Shown in pieces: positions 53,813 through 62,832 of a DNA stretch of 64,000 nucleotides. The notes under the pieces were generated by a model. It did no database searches. It was not told the DNA's origin and saw only the letters and a list, made by a program, of their open reading frames with translations. The stretch lies in NCBI GenBank assembly GCA_944392695.1, contig CALXXN010000002.1, forward strand, positions 1 through 64,000, read 5' to 3'. The translations under genes and the position numbers were made by a program. Origin of the DNA: an uncultured Spirochaetales bacterium (GTDB taxonomy: Bacteria > Spirochaetota > Spirochaetia > Sphaerochaetales > Sphaerochaetaceae). The first letter of the stretch is position 1; the number at the start of each line of letters is the position of its first letter.

Positions 53813-54568
53813 ATGGCTTTCGATACACATTTCCACCTGCTCTCGATGGAAGAGAAAGGAATTGATACAGCATCACTGGAAGGGTTGTCCGGCATGGACA
53901 TCGGCTGTGAGCCTGGAGACATGGAAGAACGTCTTCCATTGATTGAAAAACACCCAGGGCTCTACTACTCAGTCGCCGCAGGCCCTTGGTGTGCCAAGGA
54001 CCATGCATCAGTCAGTGGCCTTGTCAACAGGATTGAAGCTGATATCAAGAGGTGGAAGCCCCACTTCATCGGAGAGATTGGTCTGGACTATTACTGGAAG
54101 TATGGGGAGGAAGGTGTCCAGGAGGAACTCTTCCGGGCACAGCTCGACCTTGCCAGGGAGACAGGCCTGCCTGTGTCAATCCACAACAGGGATGCGAATG
54201 AGGATACCGTACGCCTCCTTGAGGAAGCCGCTTTGCCACAGGCAGGGATCATCCATTGTTTCTCAGCGGATGAAGAGTCCCTCGAGGTCTTCCTGGGTCT
54301 TGGCTACAAGATCTCCTTCGCAGGGAACATCACCTACAAGGCGAATGAGGAGCTCAGGCGCCTGATGCTGCTGGTGCCAGATGACAGGCTGCTCCTTGAG
54401 ACAGACTCACCCTACCTCGCACCAGTCCCTATGAGGGGCAGGAAGAACACACCACTTAACATATCTTATACATATGAACATGTGGCTCAATTGAAGGGCA
54501 TGGCTGTCGAGGAATTAGAAAAGCTTGTCGAGGAGAACTTCAAAGCCATCCTTGGCGGGGCGCACTGA
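53813..54568 (+). CDS. TatD family metal-dependent hydrolase/DNase
   Basis: A 251-residue TIM-barrel metalloenzyme. Motifs in order: DTHFHL (metal-binding His6, His8), GEIGLDYY, SIHNRDA, IIHCFSA and TDSPYLAP. TatD proteins are 3'-5' DNases or D-aminoacyl-tRNA-editing-like hydrolases. The ATG at 53813 is chosen because the motif normally starts the protein; no clear ribosome-binding site. It overlaps the convergent gene by 54 bases. Confidence 0.9.
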   Translation: MAFDTHFHLLSMEEKGIDTASLEGLSGMDIGCEPGDMEERLPLIEKHPGLYYSVAAGPWCAKDHASVSGLVNRIEADIKRWKPHFIGEIGLDYYWKYGEEGVQEELFRAQLDLARETGLPVSIHNRDANEDTVRLLEEAALPQAGIIHCFSADEESLEVFLGLGYKISFAGNITYKANEELRRLMLLVPDDRLLLETDSPYLAPVPMRGRKNTPLNISYTYEHVAQLKGMAVEELEKLVEENFKAILGGAH

Positions 54569-55294
54569 CCAGGTCATGGCATAGGTCCCAGCCCCCTCAT
54601 CAAGGGCATTGACCAGCCCTGCGATGTCAGGAGCAACGACCATGACATCCTGCCCCTGTTCAAAAGTGTGCTCATAGATGCTGTCGACAAAAAGCGTCCT
54701 ATCACCTGCCGCCTCTACCAGGGGGATGCACTTGGCAGGGGAAAAGATGACAAGGCAGTCCACACCATCAAGCTGCGACAGGACCTGGGTGACGGATACG
54801 CTGTCGATCCTGGTGCTGTATGGAATCCTCCTGATACCATCAGGAACCAGGGAAGACAGGGCTTCCTCCTCGTAGTCATCCCTGTCATAGACGACTGCGG
54901 CATCGAGCCCCTCCTTCATGACGTGGTCATAGACAAGCGCCCACTTGTCCTCATTGTCCACCTCCGCATTGAGGGAAAGGAAGGACTTCTCATCAAGGCC
55001 ATAGCTTGCGCTGCGCCCCTCCAATGCAAGGCCATCCGATGATGCCTGCAGGGCGGCGGCTGGAGTGAGGACCTTGAGATCATGATGTCCCGTGTCAGGA
55101 TAGGTCGAGACATGCATGTCCACAGTGGAGAAGAAGCCCTGTGGAGCAAATGTGGTGAGCAGCTGGCGCTCACCTTCCATCATTATGAAGTCAACGTCAG
55201 GACGGCAGATGCGCCAAACGCCAAGGCCGGCGGTCAGGGCCACTGCGGCCACGGCTGACATGACAATGAGTCTCTTCTTCCTCATGCTGGCCAT
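54515..55294 (-). CDS. Membrane-anchored or secreted protein, periplasmic-binding-protein-like
   Basis: A ~259-residue protein with an N-terminal hydrophobic signal (RKKRLIVMSAVAAVALTAGL). The remainder has alternating alpha/beta units (AAVVYDRDDYEEEALSSLV; CLVIFSPAKCIPLVEAAG; DVMVVAPDIAGLVNALDEG) that look like a type I periplasmic binding-protein fold; this is weak. The start may be 55294 or 55285. It is divergent from the aldolase gene. Confidence 0.65.
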   Translation of the reverse strand: MASMRKKRLIVMSAVAAVALTAGLGVWRICRPDVDFIMMEGERQLLTTFAPQGFFSTVDMHVSTYPDTGHHDLKVLTPAAALQASSDGLALEGRSASYGLDEKSFLSLNAEVDNEDKWALVYDHVMKEGLDAAVVYDRDDYEEEALSSLVPDGIRRIPYSTRIDSVSVTQVLSQLDGVDCLVIFSPAKCIPLVEAAGDRTLFVDSIYEHTFEQGQDVMVVAPDIAGLVNALDEGAGTYAMTWSVRPAKDGFEVLLDKLF

Positions 55295-55330
55295 GCTACT
55301 TTGCCTGGCAGCCACAAGGCAAGGTCTGAA

Positions 55331-55359
55331 TTGACCAATACAGATCGGGTAAGTACAAT
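55331..55359 (+). promoter_or_regulatory. Promoter of the aldolase gene
   Basis: -35 TTGACC (55331-55336), 17-base spacer, -10 TACAAT (55354-55359); AGGAGG at 55379-55384 before the ATG. Confidence 0.75.
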
Positions 55360-55394
55360 AAGCGCGAAAAAAGAAATCAGGAGGATTTTTCCAA

Positions 55395-56393
55395 ATGACC
55401 AGCTACAAGGAACTCGGACTTGTCAACACCCGTGACATGTTCGCAAAAGCCATCAAGGGTGGCTATGCCATCCCTGCCTACAACTTCAACAACATGGAGC
55501 AGATGCAGGCGATCGTACAGGCCTGTGTCGCCACAAAGAGCCCTGTCATCCTTCAGGTCTCCCGTGGTGCCCGTGACTATGCCAACATCAACCTGCTGCG
55601 CAACATGGCCCGTGGCGTTGTGGAATACGCACATGAACTCGGTTGTGACATCCCAATCGTCCTCCACCTTGACCATGGTGACTCTTTCGAGACCTGTAAG
55701 GATTGCATCGACAACGGCTTCTCTTCTGTCATGATCGATGGCTCCAGCCTTCCTTATGAGAAGAACATCGAGGTCACACGCAAGGTCGTCGAATACGCAC
55801 ACCAGTTCGATGTCACAGTCGAAGGTGAGCTTGGCGTCCTGGCCGGCATCGAGGACGAGGTCTCCTCTGCAGTCAGCCATTACACCAGGCCTGAGGAAGT
55901 CGAGGACTTCGTCTCCAAGACCGGCGTCGACTCCCTTGCCATCTCGATTGGAACCTCCCATGGCGCCAACAAGTTCACACCGGAGCAGTGCACCAGGAAT
56001 GCTGATGGCATCCTGATCCCACCACCGCTCCGCTTCGACATCCTCAAGGAGATCGAGGTCCGCATCCCCGGCTTCCCAATCGTCCTGCATGGATCCTCTT
56101 CTGTCCCTCAGGAGTACGTGAAGATGATCAACGAGCATGGTGGCAAGCTGAAGGACAGCGTCGGCATCCCAGAGGAGCAGCTGCGTGAGGCCGCCAAGAG
56201 CGCCGTCTGCAAGATCAACATCGACTCCGATGGCCGCCTCGCCATGACTGGCACGATCCGCCGCATCTTCGACGAGAAGCCCGCTGAGTTCGATCCTCGC
56301 AAGTACCTTGGTCCTGCCCGCGACGCACTCAAGGAGATGTACATGCATAAGAACATCGAGGTCCTCGGCTCCGCCGGACACGCCCTCGACTGA
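55395..56393 (+). CDS. fba: Fructose-bisphosphate aldolase, class II
   Basis: A 332-residue zinc-dependent aldolase that cleaves fructose 1,6-bisphosphate to two triose phosphates in glycolysis. The zinc and catalytic motif VLHLDHGDS (His91, Asp93, His94) is clear, as are TVEGELGVLAGIED, ISIGTSHG and VLHGSSSVP. It has a strong promoter, a strong ribosome-binding site and its own terminator, as expected for a highly expressed gene. Confidence 0.95.
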   Translation: MTSYKELGLVNTRDMFAKAIKGGYAIPAYNFNNMEQMQAIVQACVATKSPVILQVSRGARDYANINLLRNMARGVVEYAHELGCDIPIVLHLDHGDSFETCKDCIDNGFSSVMIDGSSLPYEKNIEVTRKVVEYAHQFDVTVEGELGVLAGIEDEVSSAVSHYTRPEEVEDFVSKTGVDSLAISIGTSHGANKFTPEQCTRNADGILIPPPLRFDILKEIEVRIPGFPIVLHGSSSVPQEYVKMINEHGGKLKDSVGIPEEQLREAAKSAVCKINIDSDGRLAMTGTIRRIFDEKPAEFDPRKYLGPARDALKEMYMHKNIEVLGSAGHALD

Positions 56394-56411
56394 GCTTATT
56401 GCGGATGAAGG

Positions 56412-56444
56412 AAGGCTCCCAATCACTGACGGGAGCCTTCTTTC
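56412..56444 (+). terminator. Intrinsic terminator of fba
   Basis: Aaggctccc and gggagcctt with a 10-base loop, followed by ctttc. Confidence 0.8.
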
Positions 56445-56490
56445 GTCAAAAGAAGAATCAAAAAGACGCTTCCAAGGCCCTTGAGGGCTT

Positions 56491-56519
56491 TTGACAGCGC
56501 CAATGGCCTGTGTTATAGT
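56491..56519 (+). promoter_or_regulatory. Promoter of the infC-rpmI-rplT operon
   Basis: -35 TTGACA (56491-56496), 17-base spacer, -10 TATAGT (56514-56519); leader of about 70 bases before infC. Confidence 0.8.
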
Positions 56520-56596
56520 CCATGACTGTGGCATTGGCCACGGAAATCTTTATTTGGAAAGGAATGAAGGCCCCAGAGCGGGCAACGGGAGTGTAA

Positions 56597-57145
56597 TTGG
56601 CTACCAGGGATTTACGTGTCAACAGACAGATTCGTGCGCATGAGGTGCGCTTGATCGACGAGAACGGCGAACAGAAGGGCGTCATCAAGACCTTCGATGC
56701 CTTGCGCCTCGCAGAAGAGGCTGGACTTGACCTCGTGGAGGTCTCCCCGACAGCCAATCCACCCGTATGCAAGATCCTTGACTTCGGCAAGTACCGCTAC
56801 GAGATGGAGAAGAAGCAGCGGGAGGCGAAGAAGAACCAGACAGTTGTCAAGATCAAGGAGATCCGCATGCAGCCAAAGATCGATGGCAACGACCTCAAGA
56901 CCAAGAGCAAGTTCATCCAGGAGTTCCTGGAAGAAGGCAACAAGGTCAAGGTCTCCATCCGCTTCCGCGGCCGCGAGCTGGCCCATCCTGAGCTGGGCAA
57001 GGACGTGCTGGACCGCATACTTGCGATACTGAGCGAGAATAGTGTACAGTATAATCTTGATAGAGGGGCCTTCATGGAAGGCAGGATGATGAGCATGTTC
57101 CTCTCACCATCCAAATCTAAGAAACAGGGACCGTCAGGTTCTTGA
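56597..57145 (+). CDS. infC: Translation initiation factor IF-3
   Basis: A 182-residue IF-3: N-terminal domain (RVNRQIRAHEVRLIDENGEQ), lysine-rich linker and C-terminal domain (KEIRMQPKIDGNDLKTK). The only suitable start is TTG at 56597 (MATRDLRVN), with GGGAG upstream. Non-AUG starts are characteristic of infC and allow autoregulation, since IF-3 rejects poor start codons; AUU is the best-known case, TTG here is a variant. Confidence 0.96.
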   Translation: MATRDLRVNRQIRAHEVRLIDENGEQKGVIKTFDALRLAEEAGLDLVEVSPTANPPVCKILDFGKYRYEMEKKQREAKKNQTVVKIKEIRMQPKIDGNDLKTKSKFIQEFLEEGNKVKVSIRFRGRELAHPELGKDVLDRILAILSENSVQYNLDRGAFMEGRMMSMFLSPSKSKKQGPSGS

Positions 57146-57150
57146 AATAT

Positions 57151-57181
57151 CCGCAGCTTCAGGGGTTCTTGTTCCCTGCGG
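57151..57181 (+). promoter_or_regulatory. Hairpin between infC and rpmI
   Basis: Ccgcag and ctgcgg form the outer arms, with an inner ggg/ccc stem, just before the rpmI ribosome-binding site (aaggaaggg). Position suggests translational or L20-mediated control of rpmI-rplT; this is inference. Confidence 0.4.
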
Positions 57182-57203
57182 CGCGTAGCAAGGAAGGGTT
57201 GAA

Positions 57204-57401
57204 ATGCCTAAGATGAAAACAAGAAAGAGCGCTGCGAAGCGCTTCAGGGTAACCGGCACTGGCAAGGTGGCCTACAAGAAGATGGGCCTCCGCCACATCC
57301 TCACCAAGAAGTCGAGCAAGAGGAAGAGGGACCTCCGCCATGGTGGAATCCTCTCTGACGTTGAAGCGAAGCGTGCAAAGTCCATGCTTCCCTATGCTTG
57401 A
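57204..57401 (+). CDS. rpmI: 50S ribosomal protein L35
   Basis: A 65-residue basic protein with the L35 pattern [20 protein letters not shown] and [10 protein letters not shown]. It sits between infC and rplT as usual. Confidence 0.97.
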   Translation: MPKMKTRKSAAKRFRVTGTGKVAYKKMGLRHILTKKSSKRKRDLRHGGILSDVEAKRAKSMLPYA

Positions 57402-57419
57402 TTGAGGAGGAAGTGAGAA

Positions 57420-57776
57420 ATGCCAAGAGCAGTTGACGGTACCAAGCACAAGGACAGAAGGAAGAAGATCCTCAACCAGGCCAAGGGCTATTGGGGACGC
57501 AGGAGCACGAACTACCGCATCGCAAAGGACGCGGTTGCCAAGGCCGGCCAGTATGCCTACCGCGGCAGAAGGGAGCGCAAGAGGGACTTCAGGAAGCTCT
57601 GGATCGCACGTATCAGCGCAGCAGTCCAGGCCGAGGGTCTCAACTATTCCCAGTTCATGCATGGTCTGAAGCTCGCCAACATCGAGCTCAACAGGAAGGC
57701 CCTGTCTAACATGGCCATTGAGGACAAGGCCGCGTTCAGCGCCCTCGTCGCCCAGGTCAAGCAGGTCCTCGCATAA
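57420..57776 (+). CDS. rplT: 50S ribosomal protein L20
   Basis: The 118-residue L20 has the typical [17 protein letters not shown] and [20 protein letters not shown]. In many bacteria L20 also represses translation of its own operon. GAGGAAG precedes the ATG. Confidence 0.97.
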   Translation: MPRAVDGTKHKDRRKKILNQAKGYWGRRSTNYRIAKDAVAKAGQYAYRGRRERKRDFRKLWIARISAAVQAEGLNYSQFMHGLKLANIELNRKALSNMAIEDKAAFSALVAQVKQVLA

Positions 57777-57801
57777 GACCCACTGCAAAAGGAGGTGGCG
57801 C

Positions 57802-58140
57802 ATGTCGTTGATTGAAAGCAGCAGGCTTCTTGAGGAAAGGGTCAAGAAGGCCATCGCCCTGATCAACAAGCTCAGGGATGACAACAGGGAACTTGGTGAA
57901 CGTCTCGCCTTGGTCAACAACCATAACGAGGAGCTCCAGGAGCTGTTGTCGAAGACAAGTGCCGATACTGCTGTCGTCGAGGCTGCGATCACCAGCGCCC
58001 TCGAGTCCCTCGATTCCCTCGACCTGGACGATCTCGGGGATTTCGGAACGCTCGACTCAGACGAGCTCGCTGCGGCCGAGAACTTCACGATCGACGGTTC
58101 TGGCGAAGACCTGGAGACCTTCGAGGACGACAACTTCTAA
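57802..58140 (+). CDS. ZapB-like coiled-coil protein
   Basis: A 112-residue acidic protein with an N-terminal coiled coil (LEERVKKAIALINKLRDDN then RELGERLALVNNHNEEL), similar to cell-division ZapB/septum coiled-coil proteins, and an Asp/Leu-rich C-terminal tail. AAAGGAGG precedes the ATG at 57802. It is 25 bases after rplT in the same operon. The ZapB link is a resemblance of type, not proven. Confidence 0.7.
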   Translation: MSLIESSRLLEERVKKAIALINKLRDDNRELGERLALVNNHNEELQELLSKTSADTAVVEAAITSALESLDSLDLDDLGDFGTLDSDELAAAENFTIDGSGEDLETFEDDNF

Positions 58141-58167
58141 GTCCACTTGGACCCAAAGGAAAAATGA

Positions 58168-58200
58168 AAGGCGCATGGCTCATGCTGTGCGCCTTCTTTT
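58168..58200 (+). terminator. Intrinsic terminator of the infC operon
   Basis: Aaggcgca and tgcgcctt arms, followed by cttttc. Confidence 0.8.
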
Positions 58201-58396
58201 CATCTTTTCCAACTGTACAAATACAGACCTCTTCCGTCTGGGTCCTCATCATCCCAGTAAGCCTTCATATCATCTGGTCACGGAAGATATCTCAAAACCA
58301 AGCGTTTTACACGCAAGGAGCTACATCAAGGCCTGTATGATGTCAGGGACTTGCTTGCATACTCAGGCTGACTCGACAACAGTTACCAGGCAAGAA

Positions 58397-59000
58397 TCAG
58401 AGCCAGGTCGTATCAATCCGGCGTCCATGGTCGTAGTATTCCTCATCATCAGGACCAATCTCCCTGACCACCCGGCAGGGATTGCCATAGGCAAGTGAGT
58501 GTGGAGGGATGTCCTTCGTGACGACCGAGCCTGCACCTATTACAGAGCCCTCGCCTATCGTGACACCAGGACAGATGATGGCATCTGCACCAACGAAGAC
58601 ATCGTCACATATCCGTACTTCCTTGTTGTACTGCGCCGCCCTCCTCCTCAGCGCGGCACTGAGCGGATGGGTCGCACTTGATATCGGGCCCAATCATCAC
58701 ATGGTCCCCAATCCAGACAGGCCCATCATCGACAATCGTAAGGTTGAAGTTCGCATAGACCCATCTGCTCACATGGACATGGGCGCCAGCCCAGTTCGCG
58801 TAGAAGGGGATTTCTATGTAAGAACCTTCACCGAAGGAGGCGAACATAGAGGAAAGCTGATTGAAACGCCCCTCTGAGTCGCTCCTGTCCATGGAGTTGT
58901 ACACATCCAGCTTGGCAAGGCATCTTGCCTGTTCATCCATGATCTCTTTTGCAGAGGGGTTGTAAATCAAACCCTCCGTCATAGCGTCGAATATCGTCAT
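58397..59000 (-). pseudogene. Maltose/galactoside O-acetyltransferase (hexapeptide repeat), frameshifted
   Basis: Two overlapping frames make one LacA/Maa-type acetyltransferase. The N-terminal frame (59000 to ~58690) gives MTEGLIYNPSAKEIMDEQARC... VWIGDHVMIGP; the C-terminal frame (~58690 to 58397) continues SSATHPLSAALRRR ... CPGVTIGEGSVIGAGSVVTK. The switch is at about 58685-58693, next to gggcccgatatc, and fits a one-base insertion or two-base deletion. The catalytic His in SATHP is on the downstream side. A sequencing error is possible. No other parts look decayed. Confidence 0.82.
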
Positions 59001-59384
59001 GGACTGAGTCTAACACAGCGACAGCTGTATCAGAATGCTATCTTCTTACAAGTAGGCTTTACATGAGGCCTCATCATGTGCTTTATTTTCCTCAAGGGCA
59101 GATGCGTAAGTCTCTTGGCTCAACTTCTACCTTACGGAGGCTGGCAATAGAAGGACCAAGTCGCTCCTACCTCCCAACGGTGTTTAAAGGAACGCGGAAT
59201 CCAGCTCAACCAGGCCTCCCCCTTGAACATATCAGGTTCAAGAGTACAGCATCTGCCCTGCTTTGTTTTAATCCCAGGTCCTGGATGGCCACATGGCATG
59301 GTCAATGTCTTTTGTGGTGCTGACGTGGACTTGGATGGAGCTCCTTTCCGCACACGCCTTTTTCAGTTATCATTCTTGGCACAT
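59001..59384. other. Intergenic stretch without a recognised gene
   Basis: About 384 bases with no credible gene. It contains a perfect 12-bp palindrome ATGAGGCCTCAT (59063-59074). A frame open from 59223 leads into the TPR gene but shows no ribosome-binding site or family resemblance before 59385. Confidence 0.6.
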
Positions 59385-60686
59385 ATGAGCAAGCTTGAAA
59401 GTGTCAAATTCATCACCCTGCCAAAGAGCATGGAAGACCAGATAACAGGATTCAAGATAGACAGCACCATCCCAATCCCAGTGCAGATGAAGGAAGGATC
59501 CAAGCACCTTGATCCAGAGGATGTGACCATTGAGTCGATTGTCGCAGGCATGCTTGTCACAATCGCTTACAAGGAGAAGGACAAGAACCTCGACTACTAC
59601 CGTTCCTTCGTACTGGCAGTGCAGCCAAATGCGATCGAGGAGTTGAACACAGCCGCGATCACCAAGGAGAAGCAGAAGGACTACCCCTTCGCAGAACAGC
59701 TCTTCCTTACTGTCTACCACATGCTCCCCCAGAGCGCCAGCTGCATCAACCTGGCGACCCTCTACTCATCCTGGGCCGTCCATGAGCGTGACGAGGGTGA
59801 TGAGAAGGCCGAGGAATTCTACCTATCGAAGTGCCTCAACACCTTGGAAGAGGGGCTTGAGCGCTTTGGTGAGAACGAGGACATCCTCGCAGAACTTGGC
59901 AGCTTCCACACCTATCTTGGCAACCTCGACATCGCAGAAGGCTACCTCAAGCGCTACATGGCTGTCGCTGAGGAAGGAGAGAGGAAGCAGAAGCTGAAGA
60001 AGATGCTCAAGGATGTCAGCTTCCGCATAGACAGCGACAATGAGATCAAGCAGGCTTATGACTTCATGATGCTTGATGAGGAGGACAAGGCGCTGGAGAC
60101 GATTGAAAGCTTCATCAAGAAGAACCCCAGGCTCTGGCATGGTCACTTCATCAAGGGCTGGGCGTTGCGCCGCCTGAAGCGTTACAAGGAAGCCGAGGAC
60201 GAGTTGCTGCGCTGCATCTCCTGCGGGGAGTCAAATGCCGACATCTACAACGAGCTCTCGATCTGCGCACTCGAGAAAGGTGACAAGGAGCTTGCCAAGA
60301 GTTATCTCGATGCTGCTGTCGACATGGATCCTGAGAACCTGACACTGGTCTCCAACCTCGCCTTCCTCCACCTCAGAGACGATGAGTTCGACGAGGCCAG
60401 GGAATGGATTGAGAAGTGCCGCAAGCTCGCCCCTGATGACAGCCAGGTACGCCAGATGATGAAGGAATACACAGACAAGACTGGCGAGCCTTTTGGAGAT
60501 GTGATCAATGAGGAATACGTCCACAAGCCTGACAAGGATGGCAAGCCCCAGCCTGACAAGGAGGACGATGAAGACGACGGCTATGCGGAAGAGCTGGCCG
60601 CACTCGAAGAGGACGATGATGAGGATGAAGGCTGTGGCTGTGGCTGTGGTCATGACCACCACCATCACGACCACGACCATGAGTGA
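59385..60686 (+). CDS. TPR protein with Cys/His-rich C-terminal tail
   Basis: A 433-residue cytoplasmic protein. After an N-terminal domain of unknown type come several tetratricopeptide repeats (about 125-370; for example RYKEAEDELLRCISCGESNA, DIYNELSICALEKGDKELAK). The C-terminal ~45 residues are acidic and end in GCGCGCGHDHHHHDHDHE: three Cys-Gly pairs then a run of His/Asp. Such tails bind nickel, zinc or cobalt in SlyD, HypB and similar metal-handling proteins. It is 9 bases upstream of tsaE. No ribosome-binding site is obvious at ATG 59385. Confidence 0.8.
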   Translation: MSKLESVKFITLPKSMEDQITGFKIDSTIPIPVQMKEGSKHLDPEDVTIESIVAGMLVTIAYKEKDKNLDYYRSFVLAVQPNAIEELNTAAITKEKQKDYPFAEQLFLTVYHMLPQSASCINLATLYSSWAVHERDEGDEKAEEFYLSKCLNTLEEGLERFGENEDILAELGSFHTYLGNLDIAEGYLKRYMAVAEEGERKQKLKKMLKDVSFRIDSDNEIKQAYDFMMLDEEDKALETIESFIKKNPRLWHGHFIKGWALRRLKRYKEAEDELLRCISCGESNADIYNELSICALEKGDKELAKSYLDAAVDMDPENLTLVSNLAFLHLRDDEFDEAREWIEKCRKLAPDDSQVRQMMKEYTDKTGEPFGDVINEEYVHKPDKDGKPQPDKEDDEDDGYAEELAALEEDDDEDEGCGCGCGHDHHHHDHDHE

Positions 60687-60695
60687 GGACTGGCG

Positions 60696-61121
60696 ATGAC
60701 TGTAGTATCAAGAAGTGAAGCTGAAACACAGGAAACAGGACGCTTGGTCGCATCAAAGGCCCATCCCGGCATGGTGGTGTCCCTCACGGGTTCGCTTGGC
60801 GCTGGCAAGACTGTATTCGCCAAGGGCTTCGCAAGGGCGCTGGGCATAGAAGAAGCCATAGTCTCACCTACCTTCACCCTGGTGCAGGAGTATGATGGTA
60901 CGATGAAACTCTACCACCTCGACCTCTACCGGCTCAGTGGTGAGGACGAGTTCGAATCCATGGGCGGCGAGGACTTCCTCTACAGCGATGGCGCCGCCTT
61001 GATCGAGTGGAGTGAGAAGATCGAGTCGATGCTCCCTGAAGACACGGTCCGCGTCGTCATAACAATCAACGAGGACCTCAGCCGGAGCATCTCTGTCACA
61101 GGAGGTCCCTTCGATGAGTGA
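60696..61121 (+). CDS. tsaE: tRNA threonylcarbamoyladenosine biosynthesis protein TsaE
   Basis: A 141-residue P-loop protein: GSLGAGKT (Walker A), SPTFTLVQEY and YHLDLYRL are the family motifs. TsaE is the ATPase that cycles the TsaBDE complex making t6A37 on ANN-decoding tRNAs. It overlaps tsaB by 8 bases. Confidence 0.95.
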   Translation: MTVVSRSEAETQETGRLVASKAHPGMVVSLTGSLGAGKTVFAKGFARALGIEEAIVSPTFTLVQEYDGTMKLYHLDLYRLSGEDEFESMGGEDFLYSDGAALIEWSEKIESMLPEDTVRVVITINEDLSRSISVTGGPFDE

Positions 61122-61818
61122 TGGAATCAACATACTTGCTGTCGACACCTCGACCTCGACACTTCATATCGCGCTATCAACACCAGCAGGCGATGAGGAA
61201 CGCATGGTGCGTGGAGGTTTCCAGCATTCTGAAGACCTGCTTGCTGAAATCATGGAGCTTCTGAAGAGGCGTGGGCTTTCAATCAACGACCTTGGACTGC
61301 TCGCCTGCACGAGGGGGCCTGGCTCCTTCACCTCGCTGCGCATAGCCATGTCAGAGCTCAAGGGCTTCTCCCTTGCCACAGGCGCCCCGCTTGTCAGCGT
61401 GCCCACATTGAAGTGCATAGCCTCAGCCTGGGCCCTGCCTGGAATCCCCACCCTCGCGGTCATTGATGCGAAGAAGCGCCGTTACTACCTCGGCCTCTAC
61501 AAGGATGGGGAGGCGCTCTGTGAAGACATCGATGGAAATGTGGAAGACATCAAGGAGACCCTGGCGGGCTTGGAAAGCCTGGCTGTCACAGGTCCTGACG
61601 CAGAGGCCTTCGCAGTGAAGCTTGAAGAGGCCCTGCCCCAGCTCAAGCTGTACATCGACCCACAGCCTTCAAGGCCTCTTGGGCTCTGCCTCGCAAGGCT
61701 TGCACAGGCCCAGTACGAAGCCATTGGAGCTGACGACATCGGCCAAGGTCCTCTTTACATCAGGCGCAGCGACGCCGAGGAGGCCCTGCTCGCCAAGAAG
61801 GCGGAAAAGGGGGAGTGA
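61114..61818 (+). CDS. tsaB: tRNA threonylcarbamoyladenosine biosynthesis protein TsaB
   Basis: A 234-residue ASKHA-fold protein starting NILAVDTSTSTLHIAL, with GPGSFTSLRIAMSELKGFSLA. It is the scaffold partner of TsaD and TsaE; TsaD is not in this window. Confidence 0.93.
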   Translation: MSDGINILAVDTSTSTLHIALSTPAGDEERMVRGGFQHSEDLLAEIMELLKRRGLSINDLGLLACTRGPGSFTSLRIAMSELKGFSLATGAPLVSVPTLKCIASAWALPGIPTLAVIDAKKRRYYLGLYKDGEALCEDIDGNVEDIKETLAGLESLAVTGPDAEAFAVKLEEALPQLKLYIDPQPSRPLGLCLARLAQAQYEAIGADDIGQGPLYIRRSDAEEALLAKKAEKGE

Positions 61819-62727
61819 ATGGAATACACGTGTGACATACTCGTCGTCGGTGGTGGTCCTGCAGGACTCAGCGCGGCCTCCTATGCCGCCAGGGCAGGCC
61901 ATGACACATTGCTGATCGATGCCGCCGCCCCTGGAGGGCAGCTGATGACAATCGACAGGATAGAGAACTACCCAGGTCGCGAAGACACATCAGGTTTCGA
62001 ACTGGCGGAGGAGATGGAGAAGCAGGCCAGGTCATTTGGTGTCCGGATCGAGTACCTCCAGGCCCTCTCGTTCAGCAAGGGAGGAGAAGGACGCTTCACC
62101 GCCAACACACCAGATGGGCCCATAAAGGCAAAGGCCATCATCCTCGCCATGGGTGCGGGGCACAGGCATCTCGATGTCCCGGGGGAGGCTGAGTACGAAG
62201 GCCATGGCGTCAGCTACTGTGCGACCTGCGACGGTCCCTTCTTCCGTGGCAAGGACATCGTCGTTGTCGGAGGTGGTGACACAGCATTGACTGATGCGGC
62301 ATACCTGGCCAAGATCTGCCGCAAGGTGCGCCTTGTCCACCGCAGGGTGGCCTTCAGGGCGCAGAAGGCCCTCCAGGACCGCATCGCCTCGATGGACAAC
62401 ATCGAAGTGGTCACCCCGCATACCATCCAGGAGATCCAGGGTGATGGGAATATCGTGAAGGCTGTCAAGCTTGATGATGGCAGCGTCCTTGAGACAGATG
62501 CCGTCTTCATCTTCACAGGCATCACACCGTCAAGTCAGGCCGCAGAAGGCTTCGTGGCCCTCGACAAGACAGGTTTCATCATCACCGACCACCACATGGC
62601 GACAGACGTCCCCGGAGTGTGGGCCTGCGGTGATATCAGGACGACACCCTTCCGCCAGGTCGTGACCGCGGCAGGAGACGGTGCGATCGCCGCCCATATG
62701 GCTGACGAATACATCTCTTCGCTTTGA
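61819..62727 (+). CDS. trxB: Thioredoxin reductase
   Basis: A 302-residue flavoprotein: FAD motif GGGPAGLSAA, redox-active C134-A-T-C137 in SYCATCDGPFF, NAD(P)H motif VVGGGDTA, and C-terminal ACGDIRTTPFRQV. It reduces thioredoxin (and could feed the NrdD glutaredoxin-like domain, an inference). Its ATG directly follows the tsaB stop. Confidence 0.95.
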   Translation: MEYTCDILVVGGGPAGLSAASYAARAGHDTLLIDAAAPGGQLMTIDRIENYPGREDTSGFELAEEMEKQARSFGVRIEYLQALSFSKGGEGRFTANTPDGPIKAKAIILAMGAGHRHLDVPGEAEYEGHGVSYCATCDGPFFRGKDIVVVGGGDTALTDAAYLAKICRKVRLVHRRVAFRAQKALQDRIASMDNIEVVTPHTIQEIQGDGNIVKAVKLDDGSVLETDAVFIFTGITPSSQAAEGFVALDKTGFIITDHHMATDVPGVWACGDIRTTPFRQVVTAAGDGAIAAHMADEYISSL

Positions 62728-62772
62728 GAGGCAGGGACAGGCTACACACAAGGCACACAAAACCGTTGAAAT

Positions 62773-62794
62773 AAGGCCCTCCGGGGCCTTTTTT
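62773..62794 (+). terminator. Intrinsic terminator of the tsaE-tsaB-trxB operon
   Basis: Aaggccc-tcc-ggggcctt followed by a run of T. Confidence 0.88.
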
Positions 62795-62796
62795 CC

Positions 62797-62825
62797 TTGA
62801 CTTGGCAACGCCCATGAGTTGTAAT
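62797..62825 (+). promoter_or_regulatory. Promoter of glgA
   Basis: -35 TTGACT (62797-62802), 17-base spacer, -10 TGTAAT (62820-62825). The expected start is at about 62832, adjacent to the ATG at 62833. Confidence 0.65.
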
Positions 62826-62832
62826 TAGCCAT

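Noticed and set aside
55377-56534. 385-codon open frame on the minus strand
   Set aside because: Antisense shadow of the aldolase gene.
57159-58133. 324-codon Ser-rich open frame on the minus strand
   Set aside because: Antisense to rpmI, rplT and the ZapB-like gene; translation is low-complexity as expected of a shadow.
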